From contig CM060733.1 of NCBI GenBank assembly GCA_030704615.1, forward strand, positions 70,058,001 to 70,122,000: DNA of 64,000 bases. Reading direction: 5' to 3'. The notes beneath the pieces were generated by a model. That model had not been told where the DNA came from, did no database searches, and was given only the letters and a program-made list of their open reading frames with translations. The position numbers and the translations under genes were made by a program. Shown here in pieces: positions 1 to 11,371 of the stretch (position 1 is its first letter; each line of letters opens with the position of its first letter). Source of the DNA: Takakia lepidozioides. Lineage: Eukaryota; Streptophyta; Takakiopsida; Takakiales; Takakiaceae.

Positions 1-1
1 T

Positions 2-1237
2 TTTGTACCGTCAAGAGAGGAGGAGAGTGCGGGGATTGCACCAAGACCACCTCAGTTGTCTCCATTGGACACCACACCTATTGTGTGGCAGTATCCGGAT
101 GAAGACATTTGTCTTCTGGACTTGTTTGGCGGGATCAGCACCGGATTGGCTTCTGTGTTACAGGCAGGTGTACGAGTTTTGCGTTACCTGTATGTGGAGA
201 GGGATGAGACTGCACGACGCATTTCACTTCGTCATGTTGCTCAGTTGGTGCAGCGATACCCTGAGTTGTTGTCGGTGTCTGCAATTCGTGGATATCAGCA
301 GGCCTTGCCAGCAGACATTTCGTTGCTGGGGGCGCAGGATTTGGAGCGGGTTGGCTCCATTGATCTGGTAATGGCAGGTTGGCCCTGCCAAGGGCATTCA
401 TCAGCCGGGCATGGCAATGGATTGCGAGACTCAAGGTCGGGTCTGTTTTGGGAGATGGTGCGGGTTTTGCGCCACTTGCAGCTTCATCAAGCTGTATCTC
501 TAGCATACATCTTGGAGAATGTGCCACTGATGGGTAATTCTCGGGCCAGGGTGATGGCCAGTGTGCATCAAGTCCGGTCGTGGCTTGGGTCAACAGTGTT
601 GCTAGATGCAGCTACAGTAGGGTCACGGGCTCATCGACCACGGCTATGGTGGACTAACTTGATGCCACCCGCATTGCTCAAGCGTGCATTTGATGGGGTG
701 CAGCGGCCAGCACATCTCACAGTGGATAGCATTCTGGACACAGGGAGGCAGTCTCAGCGTGTGAGACACGATGACCGTTCGCCCTTGGCAGTGGTCAACA
801 AGGTGGGTCAACCACGAGCAGCATTACCTACACTGCTCAGCTTCCCAGGATCGCATGCTTTCCGGGATAGTGGACCTGGCCTCCTGTGGGATGCTTAGTT
901 GCAGCAGTTAGTGGAGCCTAATGCTGATGAGCGTGAGCGGGCAATGGGTTTTACCACTGGTACCACGGCGGTGTCGTCTCTTTCTGAGGCATCACGTCGT
1001 CAAGTGTTGGGGCAAGCAATGGATCTCAATTGCTTGACCTGGATTATCAGCTTGGCTCTGGCTGAGCAACGCAGAGTGCGGAGTACACTTCCCTCGATGG
1101 TCTCTCTACCTACCGAGACGGTACAGGCAGTGAGTGGGGGCGAGCATGTGAGGACCACGGGGTGCATGCATCCATGGCACACGTGGGAGGTGCTCGAGGT
1201 TCAGATAGTTGGCAGCCAAGGCGGCTGTGATGGATGA
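2..1237 (+). pseudogene. C5 cytosine DNA methyltransferase domain (DNMT3/DRM-like), inside retrotransposon
   Basis: This frame encodes the catalytic core of a cytosine-5 DNA methyltransferase, which would transfer a methyl group from S-adenosylmethionine to DNA. Visible motifs in order are: motif I DLFGGISTG (about 118-145) for AdoMet binding; motif IV GWPCQGHS (about 378-401) with the catalytic Cys; motif VI ILENVP (about 508-527); motif VIII RAHRPRLWW (about 628-651); and after the stop, a motif IX/X-like stretch ending RRQVLGQAMDLN (about 990-1028). The spacing and the HRPRLWWTN segment look more like DNMT3/DRM than DNMT1. The frame is open at the window edge. A TAG at 896-898 interrupts it before the C-terminal motifs, which continue in the same frame to 1237. 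It lies directly upstream of the RT with no spacer gene, so it is probably part of the element's polyprotein. The catalytic residues remain; only the stop breaks it. Confidence 0.85.
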
Positions 1238-2820
1238 GGTTGGGGATTCTTCTTGGGTTGAGGAGGTCCTCAAGGATGAGATGATGGGGCAGGATGAGGC
1301 CTTGTCATTGAGTGAGCAGGCAGGGAGTACTGCTCAACAGGTTGCAACATAGCAACCACTGGACGCGTCCTCTACCTCTAAGCCCACTGGACTTAAGGTT
1401 GCAGTTATGGAGAACAATTGGGAGCCTGACATTGGACCCATTGTCACCGGAGGAGAGAGACGGCATATACGGCGGTTCCTGAGGGCTTATAGGAATTGCT
1501 TTGCCTTCAGTTTGAAGGACTTGGGAGCACTGAAGGGTCAAGAGATCCGTATTGAGTTGGCCACTGACACGCCAATCTTTCGGAGACCCTATAGATACAG
1601 TGACATGGAGAGGTCTTTGATTCAGATGAGGACTCAAGATCTCTGGGAGGCAGGTTTGGTGGAGCTCTCTGGTGGAGAGTATGCTTCAGCCACAGTGATG
1701 CCAGCCAAGAAGGATGTCTATGGCAATTGGATGGAGAGACGTATGTGCGGTGATTACCGGCCTGTAAATCATCAGACCAAGTCCGATAAGTATGCCATGC
1801 CCACACCAGAGAAGATCTTTGATGCCATCGGGCATGCTAAGGTCTTTAGCACTTTGGATTTACGATCCGGATATCACCAGTTGCCAATCAAGGAGGCGGA
1901 CAAGCAGAAGACGGCATTCTGGGGGATCAATGAGCATGGCAAGGATTGCCTATATCAGTGGCGGTTCTTACCATTTGGGCTTAAGAATGCTCCTGCAGAG
2001 TTCAGAAAGTCATGGATAGAATTCTAGCAGGGGTGGACTTTGCTCGGTGCTACATAGATGACATCATCATCTTTAGTGTTACGATGGAGGAGCATGAGAG
2101 ACACCTTCAGGTGGTATTGGAGCGCTTGAGAGCGCACGAATTGAAGTTACATCCGGGGAAGTGCAAGTTTTTCCACAACCAGATTGAGTATCTGGGTCAC
2201 ATGATATATCCTGGAGGATTGGGGGTACAACAGACTAAGGTAGAGGCCATTGCACAAATTCCACGCCCCACGGATGTGAGCCGAGTTCGAGCTTTCATGG
2301 GGTTGGCAAACTATTATAGACGGTTTGTCAAGGGATTTAGTACCATTACAAAGGCTCTAACCAAGCTGACCAAGGTGGACCAGGAGTGGCAGTGGGAAGA
2401 TGAGCAGGAACGAGCTTTTCAAGAGCTCAAGGCGAGGTTGACCTCGGCGCCTATCCTGAGACGACCTATCAGGGGGCGTCCTTTTCAGCTGCATACGGAT
2501 TAGAGCATGCTGGGGCTTGGAGCGGTGCTCACACAGGTGGATGATGAGGGAAGAGAGTTCGTAGTGGCTTATGCTAGCCGCTCGAACAACGCTGCAGAGG
2601 CTAAGTACAGCTCATATGAGGGAGAGTGCTTAGCTGCAGTGTTGTGTGGCACACTTCAAGTGCTATCTATACGGCAATCTTTTCACCCTTGTCACGGATC
2701 ACCAGCCACTCAAGTGGTTGATGGAGTCAGACAAGCTTACGGGGAAGCTTTCACGGTGGGCACTCATACTCCAGGAGTATGACTTTCAGGTTGTGCATCG
2801 ACCGGGTTTGGTCAATCGGG
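1230..2820 (+). pseudogene. Reverse transcriptase and RNase H of the gypsy element
   Basis: A connecting stretch starts at 1230 in the RT frame and is cut by TAG at 1350-1352; RT reads from about 1407. Hallmarks are the Ty3-type DYRPVN block (about 1755), the STLDLRSGYHQ block (about 1850), PFGLKNAP (about 1975) and the catalytic YIDD box (about 2051). One base is missing near 2006, because the frame moves from KNAPAEF to MDRILAG. The RNase H region starts at about 2480; a TAG at 2501-2503 stands where a Trp is expected after HTD. A further frame change at about 2645 leads into CYLYG and the VTDHQPL motif. The RNase H acidic residues (TD, YEGE, TDH) are all visible. The enzyme would copy element RNA into DNA and degrade the RNA strand. 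Confidence 0.86.
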
Positions 2821-4484
2821 ATGCGGATGGATTGAGTCGCAATCCATGCATGAGCCAGCAGGATGACACTGGAGCTCGGTGGCATGGTGAGACGGACGAG
2901 GAGATGGTGCCGGGATGGCACGCATCTGCATTTTTGTGTATCTTGGCATCGGGAGGTCAGGTTGGACCTACAACAGGGATGACTGTAGACGGAGTGTCTG
3001 AGGACCCTGAGGCTAGTGATGAGCCAGGTGGTGCCAGAGATATACATGAGGATTCGGCTGTGTTGGACTACCTCCGCACTGGAGACACGGCAGCCACTGT
3101 GACTGCCAGGGAGAGGGATCGGATCCTGCAACGAGCCAAGAGGTTCAAGTGGGAGGGGATACACCTACTTCAAGTGTGGGAGGATGGTCGGGTGAGGATT
3201 GTGCCTCACCCCACAGAGCGTGCACGGTTGGTGCGGCATGCCCATGAGGAGTTGGGGCATTTTGGAGTGCGACGCACTCACAGTTTACTGCAAGGGCAAT
3301 ATTGGTGGCGTGGTATGCATACAGAGGTACAACAGTTCGTGGCTAGGTGCATGGTGTGTGACAGGGTGCATGCTTCATTCAACACCCCTACACCACAATT
3401 GCATCATTTACCAATCATGGGATTGGGCTACAGGTGGAGTCTTGACTTCGCAGGACCGTTGCCACTGACTATGCGCCACCACAGATATGTGTTGGTGATG
3501 GTAGAGCACTTCTCCAAGTGGATTGAGTTGGTTCCATTGCCTGACAAGGCTAGTGAGGGGGCTGCGTATGCATTCTTGGATCGTGTGCTTAGCCGATTTG
3601 ATGCTCCAGCTGAGGTACTCACGGACCAAGGGAGAGAGTTCTTGGGGGAGTTTCAGGCTTTGTGTGATAAAGCCTTGATAGACCACCACACCACTTCTCG
3701 GGATCATCCTGAGGCCGATGGCTTAGCAGAGAGAGTTGTTCAGACGGTGAAGAGGGGTTTGCGCAAGTATGGCTTGCATAAGGGACACCTAGGAGATTGG
3801 GATCTTCAGGTTCCTTGGTTAGCCATGGGCTACAGGTTCAGCAAACAAGCATCACTTGCCTCCTTCTCACCATATTTCCTTCTCTTTGGCCGAGAGCCGG
3901 ATTTGCCTGCAGCCATTCGTAGGGACATTGCTCAAGTCCTTAACCTTGACGATCCGGATGTGGGGGTACGTGCATGTGATCAGCGTGCAAAGTTGTTCAA
4001 GAAAGTCATGCCCATGGCTTTTGAGAACCTTGCCATTGCACAGCACCGTGATACGTTGAGGTATGCCACTATACGTGGTGGAGGATATCGTCCTAGGGTT
4101 CGGAGGTTTAGCCCTGGTGACTATGTTTATTTGCAGCAAACTGCTCCTACAACTCTAGATGTTACTGCAGGGCGTGTTATTCTGAGGGTTCGAGAGGTGT
4201 TGCCTTCAGGGGTCCTGATCTTGGAGGGTCGGGATGGCATGACTTGGAAGGACCATGTGCGTAATTGTGTGCCATGTCACCTTCCCAATGTCGATGGCAG
4301 AGTTGACCCAAACTTGGCAGTGGTACCTGCAGGTTTGAGGTGCATGCTCTGTGGGTCTGCCAAAGGGGCAGCCACCATGCTGGTGTATGATCGATGCTCA
4401 AGGGGTTGGCATATGGGATGCTTGACACCACCTCTTGAGAAGGTTCCTGACGGAGATTGGTTGTGTCCACACTGCTTGGGATAG
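2646..4484 (+). pseudogene. Integrase with C-terminal PHD finger, gypsy element
   Basis: The frame is open for 612 codons and covers the end of RNase H and the whole integrase. The zinc-binding HHCC domain is at about 3235-3360 (HAHEELGH then CMVC). The catalytic triad is Asp in LDFAGP (about 3441), Asp in TDQGREF (about 3624) and Glu in LAERVV (about 3728). A GPY/F-like segment (FSPGDYVYLQ) lies near 4110. The last 50 residues (about 4335-4481) form a PHD-type zinc finger: CMLC, then YDRC, HMGC and CPHC. One expected Cys, usually the first of the CDRC pair, is Tyr here (codon TAT), so one zinc site has lost a ligand. PHD fingers read histone tails, so this module probably guides integration, as chromodomains do in other gypsy elements. 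That role is inferred. This segment is intact but is out of frame with the RT part. Confidence 0.85.
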
Positions 4485-4730
4485 TGGCAATGGACATGAC
4501 TGGAGGCAGCTAACAAGACATGGGAGGCCAAGCTCATAGGAGTCAATACATGAGATCCCAAGCTCAAGTTCACAGGTTGCAAGACGGCGACTAATGATGG
4601 GGCAACTCTTGCACCCGGCCTCTTGATCTATCGAGTTTGAGTGTAGTAGGGATAGTGGTGGAGGACTTAGTGAGGCTATGGTCACTATCACATCTTGTGG
4701 CTACCTGGACTTAGAGGGACCTAAGCACCA

Positions 4731-4743
4731 GCTAGGGGGCGAT
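4731..4743 (+). other. Putative polypurine tract before 3' LTR
   Basis: The run AGGGGGCGA sits 250 bases after the integrase stop and directly before a TGTGTGG start, as expected for the plus-strand primer of an LTR retrotransposon. No second LTR is present in the window to confirm the boundary. Confidence 0.45.
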
Positions 4744-4930
4744 TGTGTGGACTAGTGACTGCCATAGTGGGCAGCATAGTGGCAACCTAGTGACTGACTA
4801 GCTGTAGCCTAGTGGTTGGACTAGTGGTTGGACTAGTGGTATACTAGTGTGTGGTGTGCACATGTGTTGTGTGGTTTTGGACAGCGATGTAGTTGTGTAG
4901 CGATATGTATGCGCACGACATGTATTTTGC
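4744..4930 (+). repeat. Start of the 3' LTR of the gypsy element
   Basis: The LTR is inferred to begin with TGTGTGGACTAG just after the purine tract. It contains short direct repeats of GGACTAGTGGTT at 4813-4850. No CA end or target duplication could be placed. The LTR may be truncated where palindromic repeats begin at about 4.94 kb. Confidence 0.4.
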
Positions 4931-4938
4931 GGTAATAG

Positions 4939-5190
4939 GTGCCTCCGGCAAAAAATGGTGCCGAATTTTGCAGCTATAGGTCCCTCCATGTGAAGTGTGT
5001 TGGCCCAAAAATTGGAAATGTGGCGCCGAATTTCGGGAGATGGTGCTCAGGACTGCATAAATGTTGGGCAGTTTTGGGCCACATAACTGGAAATTCGGCG
5101 CCATATTTCCAGACATCGTTCCCGGACATGTTGGGACTTAGTCAGTTTTTGGCCCAAAATAGGGAAATTCGGCGTCATATTTCCAAAAAT
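4939..5190. repeat. Cluster of GGCGCC-cored palindromes
   Basis: Four near-palindromes with the core AAATNNGGCGCCNNATTT or close variants occur at about 4955, 5020, 5092 and 5165. Each is flanked by segments such as TTGGCCCAAAA. The core is the same as in the 96-bp arrays at 13.7-14.2 and 63.4-64.0 kb. An open frame of 157 codons begins at 5189 on the plus strand, right after this cluster, but its second half overlaps the SWIM-finger segment on the opposite strand. I do not accept it as a gene. Confidence 0.6.
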
Positions 5191-5447
5191 GGCTTCGATT
5201 GGAACTCAGTTTTTTGGAAGATCTGCAAATTTCCTGCCGCCATCTTATTATGGATTCTATTTCGACATTGAACTGCCACTGGACGTCAACGGATATCCAG
5301 AAGTCCATAATGTGTTTGAAAGAGATTACTTTAATATTGCAGGTCTCATTCCTGGAGTTTTGGGGTGGATTCAGTACACTGCAAAACATAGTCTAATGCA
5401 TAAAAATGCAATTGAAAATATCAATATGGTAGATTCCCTTTGCCCCA

Positions 5448-8400
5448 TCAATGATTTCTGGAATCCCTGCCGAGGAGTTTGTGCAGCTCGTTTACGCTCA
5501 ACGCTGGTGCATGAACAAAGTCATCAATACTCAAGTTCATCCTCAGCCTCTTCAGGTAAATGTAATACAGATGCTTGCACTGATAATACTTTGTCCCCTT
5601 CTTTGCTTCCATCAACGAAAAGTCCGTACAATTGCAGGTCGGCTCCACTCCGATTGTAATTGTGTATACGTCGTCGCGTACAGCTGAACCGGCCGTTGCC
5701 ATCCGATAAACACGCCCAAGGCCGGGTGCAGGTACGTCCCGGGAGCTCTGAAAAATGCAAGCCATCCCAAGAGCATTGGCAATCCGAGTCTCATTCAATT
5801 TGTTGGGAGGGTGTCATCTCGTTACTCTTCCGAATCGTATTGTGGGATGTGCAGAATTGTACAATCCGTCTCTACTGGACCTCGCAGTCTGCAATGGTTG
5901 GGACTGAGGAACTAGAAATGGGTGGGCCGGGACGTCTGTGCGTTGCACCATTCAAAATCCTGCTGCAGAAAGAGCATCCGCCTCATTCTGAGAGAGGTTG
6001 CAACCCGGTGCAACAGGCCAGACGCCGAGAGGCCCCGACATTCCCTGAATCCCGTACTTGGGTTTGCCAAATACACAAGTCATTATGTCGTGCCTACAGA
6101 ACCAAAACGTCTACGTTGTGGCGTGAGAAAATCTGGGAGTCATAAATCTGCCGCCAAAACAAGGTGCAGGTACAGCACCGTGTGGGTTCCTCCGAATCAT
6201 CTCACTGCAGCATATTCTCGTATCCACCCGGATGGCGCAGCACTTCCCTCAAAATGCCGACAATGTCCTTGCAATTCTCCACTGTGACTCCGACACTCTT
6301 GTCTCCACAATGGGTATGTTGTACTGCGTGACGACAGATGGCTCGTTATGTTCCTTGTGCACGTGCCCTGTGCTCAAAGGAGATGGTGATCTTGAACGTG
6401 CAGGGCTTGCGGTGCTCGACGAGACGTCGTCGGGCAACATTACGAGACCCCGAGGGAACGTGCGAATATTCTTGTCAGCTCGCCATGAATCCTCTTCTCC
6501 GCCAGGTGGCTTGTCAAGTCTTTGTCTCACTGGACGGGTGTGAACATCTCCTTCCAAGTGTTGGCCTCTTCGAAGAAAATGCGTGTCTCGAAGGCCCTCT
6601 CGCAAGGCTGCTGCCCACTTCCAAGGATTCTTGGATCTGGAGGCAGTCCGCATCAGCATTTCCTACCTGTCCGGCCCCAAGCCCCACTGTTTCCTTTTCA
6701 AGAACTCGTTGTACCTGCATTGCTGCATAATTGACCTCACAATGTCCTCCGTTGTGGTAGTGAGGATGTCCACCAGATGCGCCGTAGAGGAGGCACGCTA
6801 GGAAGAATGTACTGATTTGGCCATGTTTGTTGTCGACATGTCGGTGTCGGAGTCCAGACACATTTCCTTCACATGCACATTCTCAGGTTAGAAGCAAGTT
6901 ACAATTAATGACTAGCATAATATTGAACGGGACGTGAAATCGTCCAACTCACCTCCCGCATATAGTCGTCGAACTGGAGGAAACGATAATGCCACCATGC
7001 TAGTCAACTGACCATAGCTCCCTCGTCTGATTTCTTTACAGCACCTGACGTTGTCCACCAAGCCCGTATACATGCAAACTGTGTTTCTGCATCATCCAAG
7101 GTGGGAGCACGCTTCCACACAAGACACATGGAACGGTGCTACTCTCTGAATTCTGGCGCCACAAGCCTCATTGTGTACTATGACAAGCTCTGGAGAAAAT
7201 GGAACCCACAAGATCTCTCCTTGCCTTCTATTGGAACATTGGGGTCTTCCCCATACACCCTTCGGATTGCAGCCCAATTTGCTTGTGCGTTGTCCGCCAT
7301 GAAACCACGGAAATTCGGTGGGGGCAATCCCGCCCTTGCCATCTATTCGTTTATTCCCTACCAAAGAAGCATCTCCAATTGTGTGTCATTTTCATCTCAC
7401 AAATAACAATTGTCATTAGCATCCTGTTGTGGGGGTCGTAGACATGTGCACCCATTGTCACCCACTGGTGATTTGTAATTTGCTTGATATGGTCGAACAT
7501 GACCCAACTATTTGACAAGTTTCCACTCGTCATCCGGTGGACCAGATCCACGCCGCTGCCAGGCCCACACGTTGACATTTTGAATACGAAACAACGATCT
7601 GCCTTAGTCCCTTGTCCTGGAAACCTACTTCCATGAATGTAGTCGTATCCACATCGTCGCTTCACCTCCAGAATGGAGTGCATATCCGAGCCTCGCCCAA
7701 TTCTCTGTTTGCAGGAGACAATGCGGTTTCGGACATTCGGTGAACAGACATGGGACACTGACTCTAGCAATGCCTCCATTTCCTTCTCATCGAGAGGAAC
7801 TCTATCGGAGCCATCTTCCGACATTATTTTGCCCAATGCCATCTTATGGGCACCCCGCAGCTGTATCTGTTTGGGTTTGGCACCAGGTCTCAACTTAACC
7901 TCCTCCTCAATGAGCTGCTCTACCTCCTGGGCAGCCTCCCGCGATTCCCCCTCGCCAACTTGTGACAATGCACACCAATGTGTATGCAAGCTCGTGTGAG
8001 GTCAGGGAAACGGTGCAACACATAGAACTGCTTGGCATTACAAACAGACATGCAATGGGGTGGTTCTTTGCAATGCACACACTTAAATGTAGAGTTTGGA
8101 ACTTTTTCCTGAGCTTGAAATGGTTGCTGAGCTGTGCCTATCCAATCCGTCTCATTCATGTGACCTCTAGATTTAAAGTGGAAGCAAGTTGGGGAGAAAC
8201 ACCGCAGCGCGCTCGCACACACAACGTAGTGCACCCGCACACCATCGAACATCTTCATGCTGGTGGTTCTGGTGACGCACCAAGGATGGCCGTCATGTTT
8301 CCTATCCATATCTGTCAACATTCCGGACGCCCTAGAACAGTCCGTTCGAGGAGGGAACTCAAAAAAGATATTGTCGTCGACGTCTGCGGGAAGGCGTGTC

Positions 8401-9031
8401 ACGGATTTGATTGTGAACTTGCTGTAGTCCAGCCCAGCCAGCTCGGAGCGGTGTCCCTCCGTCTGAAGCCCTTGCTATCAAGAATGGATTGAGTTGCTGA
8501 GCTCGTGCTGGGAATATGACTCCCTCGTCCGCTAATGTCCATTGAGGACTTGCCTGATCTCCAAGATGATCTTGGAACTTCTATGACCTCGTCTAAGTCG
8601 GACAGGTTGTGAACAACCCGGTTCTTGCTCATCTTCATTGATGGGGTCAGCTCAGGATTAACTCCGTTGCGGATTTCTCTCTTTGAGGTACCAACTCTCT
8701 GATTCGCGGATTGTTTCGTGGAAGGCGGCAGGAGAGAAGGCGCATTTGGCGGGCAAATGAAGTCCCCAACAGCTCTGTATATGATGTTGTCCGATGGTGG
8801 AATTCGCCATTCCCTGCCGTCGCCGAAATCATCGTGGAGCACAACAATACTTTCGACTACAATTCCATTTGAATCCTTCCTTTCCTCCTCCAGGAATACT
8901 GACCCCGGTTTCAGGTGGTATTGGACGCAGAGATATTTCTCCATCACCCGACAGATCCCCCCTCTGCACGGAAATGTAGCTCTATGCTCGTGAGGAGGGC
9001 AAAACACTATAGCGCTCGAGTTTTCAGCCAT
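5448..9031 (-). pseudogene. MULE-like transposase with SWIM zinc finger, copy 1
   Basis: Read from right to left, the frame starts at ATG 9031-9029. A Cys-rich segment follows (about 8150-8000: PTCFHFKSRG, CVHCKEPPHCMSVC). A transposase-like core comes next (about 7560-7420: VMFDHIK, MGAHVYD). A block near 7330-7240 reads FRGFMADNAQANWAAIRR. The C-terminal part has a SWIM finger at about 5650-5550 (CNCTDF, then YYQCKHLYY; pattern CxC...CxH). This combination is typical of Mutator-like transposases and their domesticated relatives. The pieces fall in different frames: changes near 8400, 7950 and 7350 and several between 7090 and 5800. The copy is therefore dead. The family assignment rests on the ADNAQANW block and the SWIM finger, recognised by eye. 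Confidence 0.6.
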
Positions 9032-9133
9032 GGGAGATGTGTACACAAGACTGCGAGCACGGCGTTCGGGCAAGCGCCCTGGGAGAAGCGGGAATGCAGC
9101 AAGGGAAAGTAATGCAGGGCCGATGTTTCCCAA

Positions 9134-9670
9134 CGACGAAGCCTATTCACGAATCCCACGAGCCCACACTCCCAAAAATCCACTGTCAGAGTTTTCATGA
9201 ACCTTGTCTCCGGAATGCGGCCCCTGGCCTTTGCGCAATAACTGCCAACGGTATGCAGTCAGAAGGCTGTAGACCTGTGCAGGTGCCCTGCGCAAACCAA
9301 TAATTGCGGCGTCTGGGGGGGGCGAGCGTGCAAGCACAGGTCTAGAGGGTCTGATTACAAGCTTGAGTGCTGGACCCGGAGTGGCAAAAGTCAACATTCA
9401 ACAAAATGCATGGTTAACTAGAATTACCTACTTCTAGTTAACTCGGACATTTTGGATATTTATATTTGTATTTTGTGTGTTGGGACTTCATTTGGTCTTA
9501 CATGCCAAGTGAGATTGCACAAAAAGTGGATCTTTTTTGGCGGCGGCATGGGGGTCGCAGATGACCATGGGCTTTTCTTTTTTTCTTTTTGGGTGTATTG
9601 GAATTGCATTTTGGGTTTTTTTTTTTTTTTTTTTTGGGGTGCTTTCATTAACCACCCTTAGTCCTTCAAT
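9134..9670. other. No gene seen; one perfect hairpin
   Basis: I see no coding sequence here. At 9413-9442 an 11-base inverted repeat (GTTAACTAGAA and its complement) encloses an 8-base loop. A run of 21 T lies near 9618-9638. Confidence 0.5.
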
Positions 9671-9678
9671 CCCTGTAG

Positions 9679-11119
9679 GTTATGGTGCGACATCATCACC
9701 GGGCGAGTATCGACGACTTTGATGCGGTGCCCTTGGATGGCCCCTCGACCTCGTCCGCTCATGACTAGGATACACCTGCTGGGCCTTCACGACCCACACG
9801 GCGGCGTAGACTTGATCCCGGGCACAGTCCACAAGGGCATGGTGTGCCACCTTGCTTGCCACCTTGAGGGCGTAGGCCTCCAAGTCCGGAGCCGCGAAGG
9901 CTCGATGGGCCTACGACGGACCGTCCCCCAAAGATGGAATGTTGGTGCAAGCAGTGTTGGTGACAAATGGGGCCGGGTCTTATACCAATTTTGCGCCGAC
10001 GACATGTTGTCAAAGCACATTACAAGTTAAATGGCATTGCCGATGCAGCGAGGGTGAGTCTTCCATAAACCCTTTTGGATTTAATTAATTGGACACATGC
10101 AATTAATTAATGAATACATGCAATATACATTGCGGTAGTTTCATGGTAGAAATGATTGCTAACTAGTGTTGCAACATATATTGTATATTGCAGCCACGGC
10201 TTGATGTCCAGGCAGCCCGCAATCATATTGCATTGGAGGCATTTGAGAGCAGACTCCTTTCGACATTCGATGTCCATCCAGTGCCGGATGTGACCAGCTT
10301 CTTTCCCCAGGATGGATAGGATCCGTGAGACGATGGGTTATAAGTATTGCTATAGTCTGTATGGTAGGCGAGCAGGCCATTCCTCACCACCGGCATCTCC
10401 GCATCCACCATCACCCCCATCTCTTGCACAATCCTTGCACACACCCAATCCACACCCATCCCCGCCTCTTTCTCCACCTCTAGTTATACCTCCGGCCCCC
10501 TTGGTTGTACCTTGGAGTGCGGTATGGCCACAAGTTGTTCGACCACAACGACTATATGCACCTCACACTCCTAGGAGATGCAAGAGGGCATTCCCCACTC
10601 CTCTTCGACGGACCTTGGACCACAATATTAAGTACACAGCCGCATGTAGGAAATTGCTTACAAGGCCCTTCCAAAGCATGTGGTGGCAGCCTCTTGTGCC
10701 TGCAGTCCCAATTCCTGATATCGAGCCATTTGAGTTCTGGGGTCGACGATATTGCGTGAGACTTGCGACCGACCCTACCATGGGTCGTGGACTATCACAA
10801 TGGATGACATTGTGGTGCCCGACCGACGTTTGGTGGATTTGTTTCCTTAAATTGGTCCTTACTACATCGCTACGGAGTGGGCCACATTGCGCCGCTGCGC
10901 TTCTTTCATTGGCCCCTATATTCTGGGTGTCAATGACATTGAGGTGGTGCATATAGGGATTGGCCAATGAGCCGCCTAATTTATTGTGATGGCAACCCCG
11001 ATATTTTTGGCAATGTTGCGGGACTCATCAATAGCTCCATTTCAGATAGGAGCCTCACCAATGTAGAGTGGGAGGAGCGACATGATGGGAAGGCTCCATC
11101 CAGAGATAGGCACATTTAA
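9679..11119 (+). pseudogene. SET-domain protein gene, broken (histone-methyltransferase-like)
   Basis: Two or more exons are visible. The first runs from an acceptor at 9677-9678 (ATG at 9682) to a donor AGG/GTGAGT at 10053. The second starts after TATTGCAG at 10194 with phase 0 preserved (IADAAR then PRLDVQAAR). A proline-rich stretch follows (about 10380-10520). From about 10730 the sequence reads as a SET domain: DPTMGRGLSQ, then LDDIVVPDRR, IGPYYIATEW, and LIYCDGNPDIFGNVAGLINS (about 10975-11040), which matches the substrate and AdoMet-binding core GNVAGLINS. SET enzymes methylate protein lysines, commonly histones. Lesions are several stops in the first exon, a one-base shift near 10800, a TAA near 10851, and a one-base shift near 10945. 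The C-terminal part is missing after TAA 11117-11119. No adjacent transposase proves that it is element-borne. Confidence 0.55.
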
Positions 11120-11371
11120 CATGACATGTACATGTAGGACAATCCCAGCCGGATTTGAGTTGTTTGTTGTATACTAGTTATTTCATGCCTCGGGGTAGGC
11201 AATACGGATGTGTGATCATACTTGTACATTGACCACATATTTTTTCCATGTATAAAAATGAGCATGTATACATTCGGTTCCAATTCGGGTCTACGGACCC
11301 TATTGTTATTCATACGTCATTCGATAATGTTACTTTTGCAAATTGTCATGCTTAATTTGGAGCGACGCTAC

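Larger units (their letters stand above)
1..4930 (+). mobile_element. Ty3/gypsy LTR retrotransposon carrying a DNA methyltransferase, 3' part
   Basis: The order of domains is cytosine methyltransferase, reverse transcriptase, RNase H, integrase, PHD finger, purine tract and the start of the 3' LTR. Integrase after RT/RNase H is the Ty3/gypsy order. The 5' LTR, gag and probably protease lie left of the window, because the methyltransferase frame is already open at base 2. The coding region is broken by in-frame stops at 896-898, 1350-1352 and 2501-2503 and by frame changes near 1200, 2006 and 2645, so this copy cannot make a full polyprotein. The right limit of the LTR is not visible. Around 4.94 kb the sequence passes into a different, palindrome-rich repeat. 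Confidence 0.88.

Noticed and set aside
5189-5659. 157-codon plus-strand frame after the palindrome cluster
   Set aside because: Its second half overlaps the well-supported SWIM-finger segment on the minus strand, and no domain is recognisable.
6232-6860. Overlapping open frames on both strands around 6.2-6.9 kb as separate genes
   Set aside because: They are shadows of the frame-shifted MULE-like transposase on the minus strand.
9719-10030. 103-codon frame with GLHDPHGGVDLIPG as an independent gene
   Set aside because: It is an alternative frame of the first exon of the SET-domain gene; the exon's own frame leads to a proper donor and phase-matched next exon.
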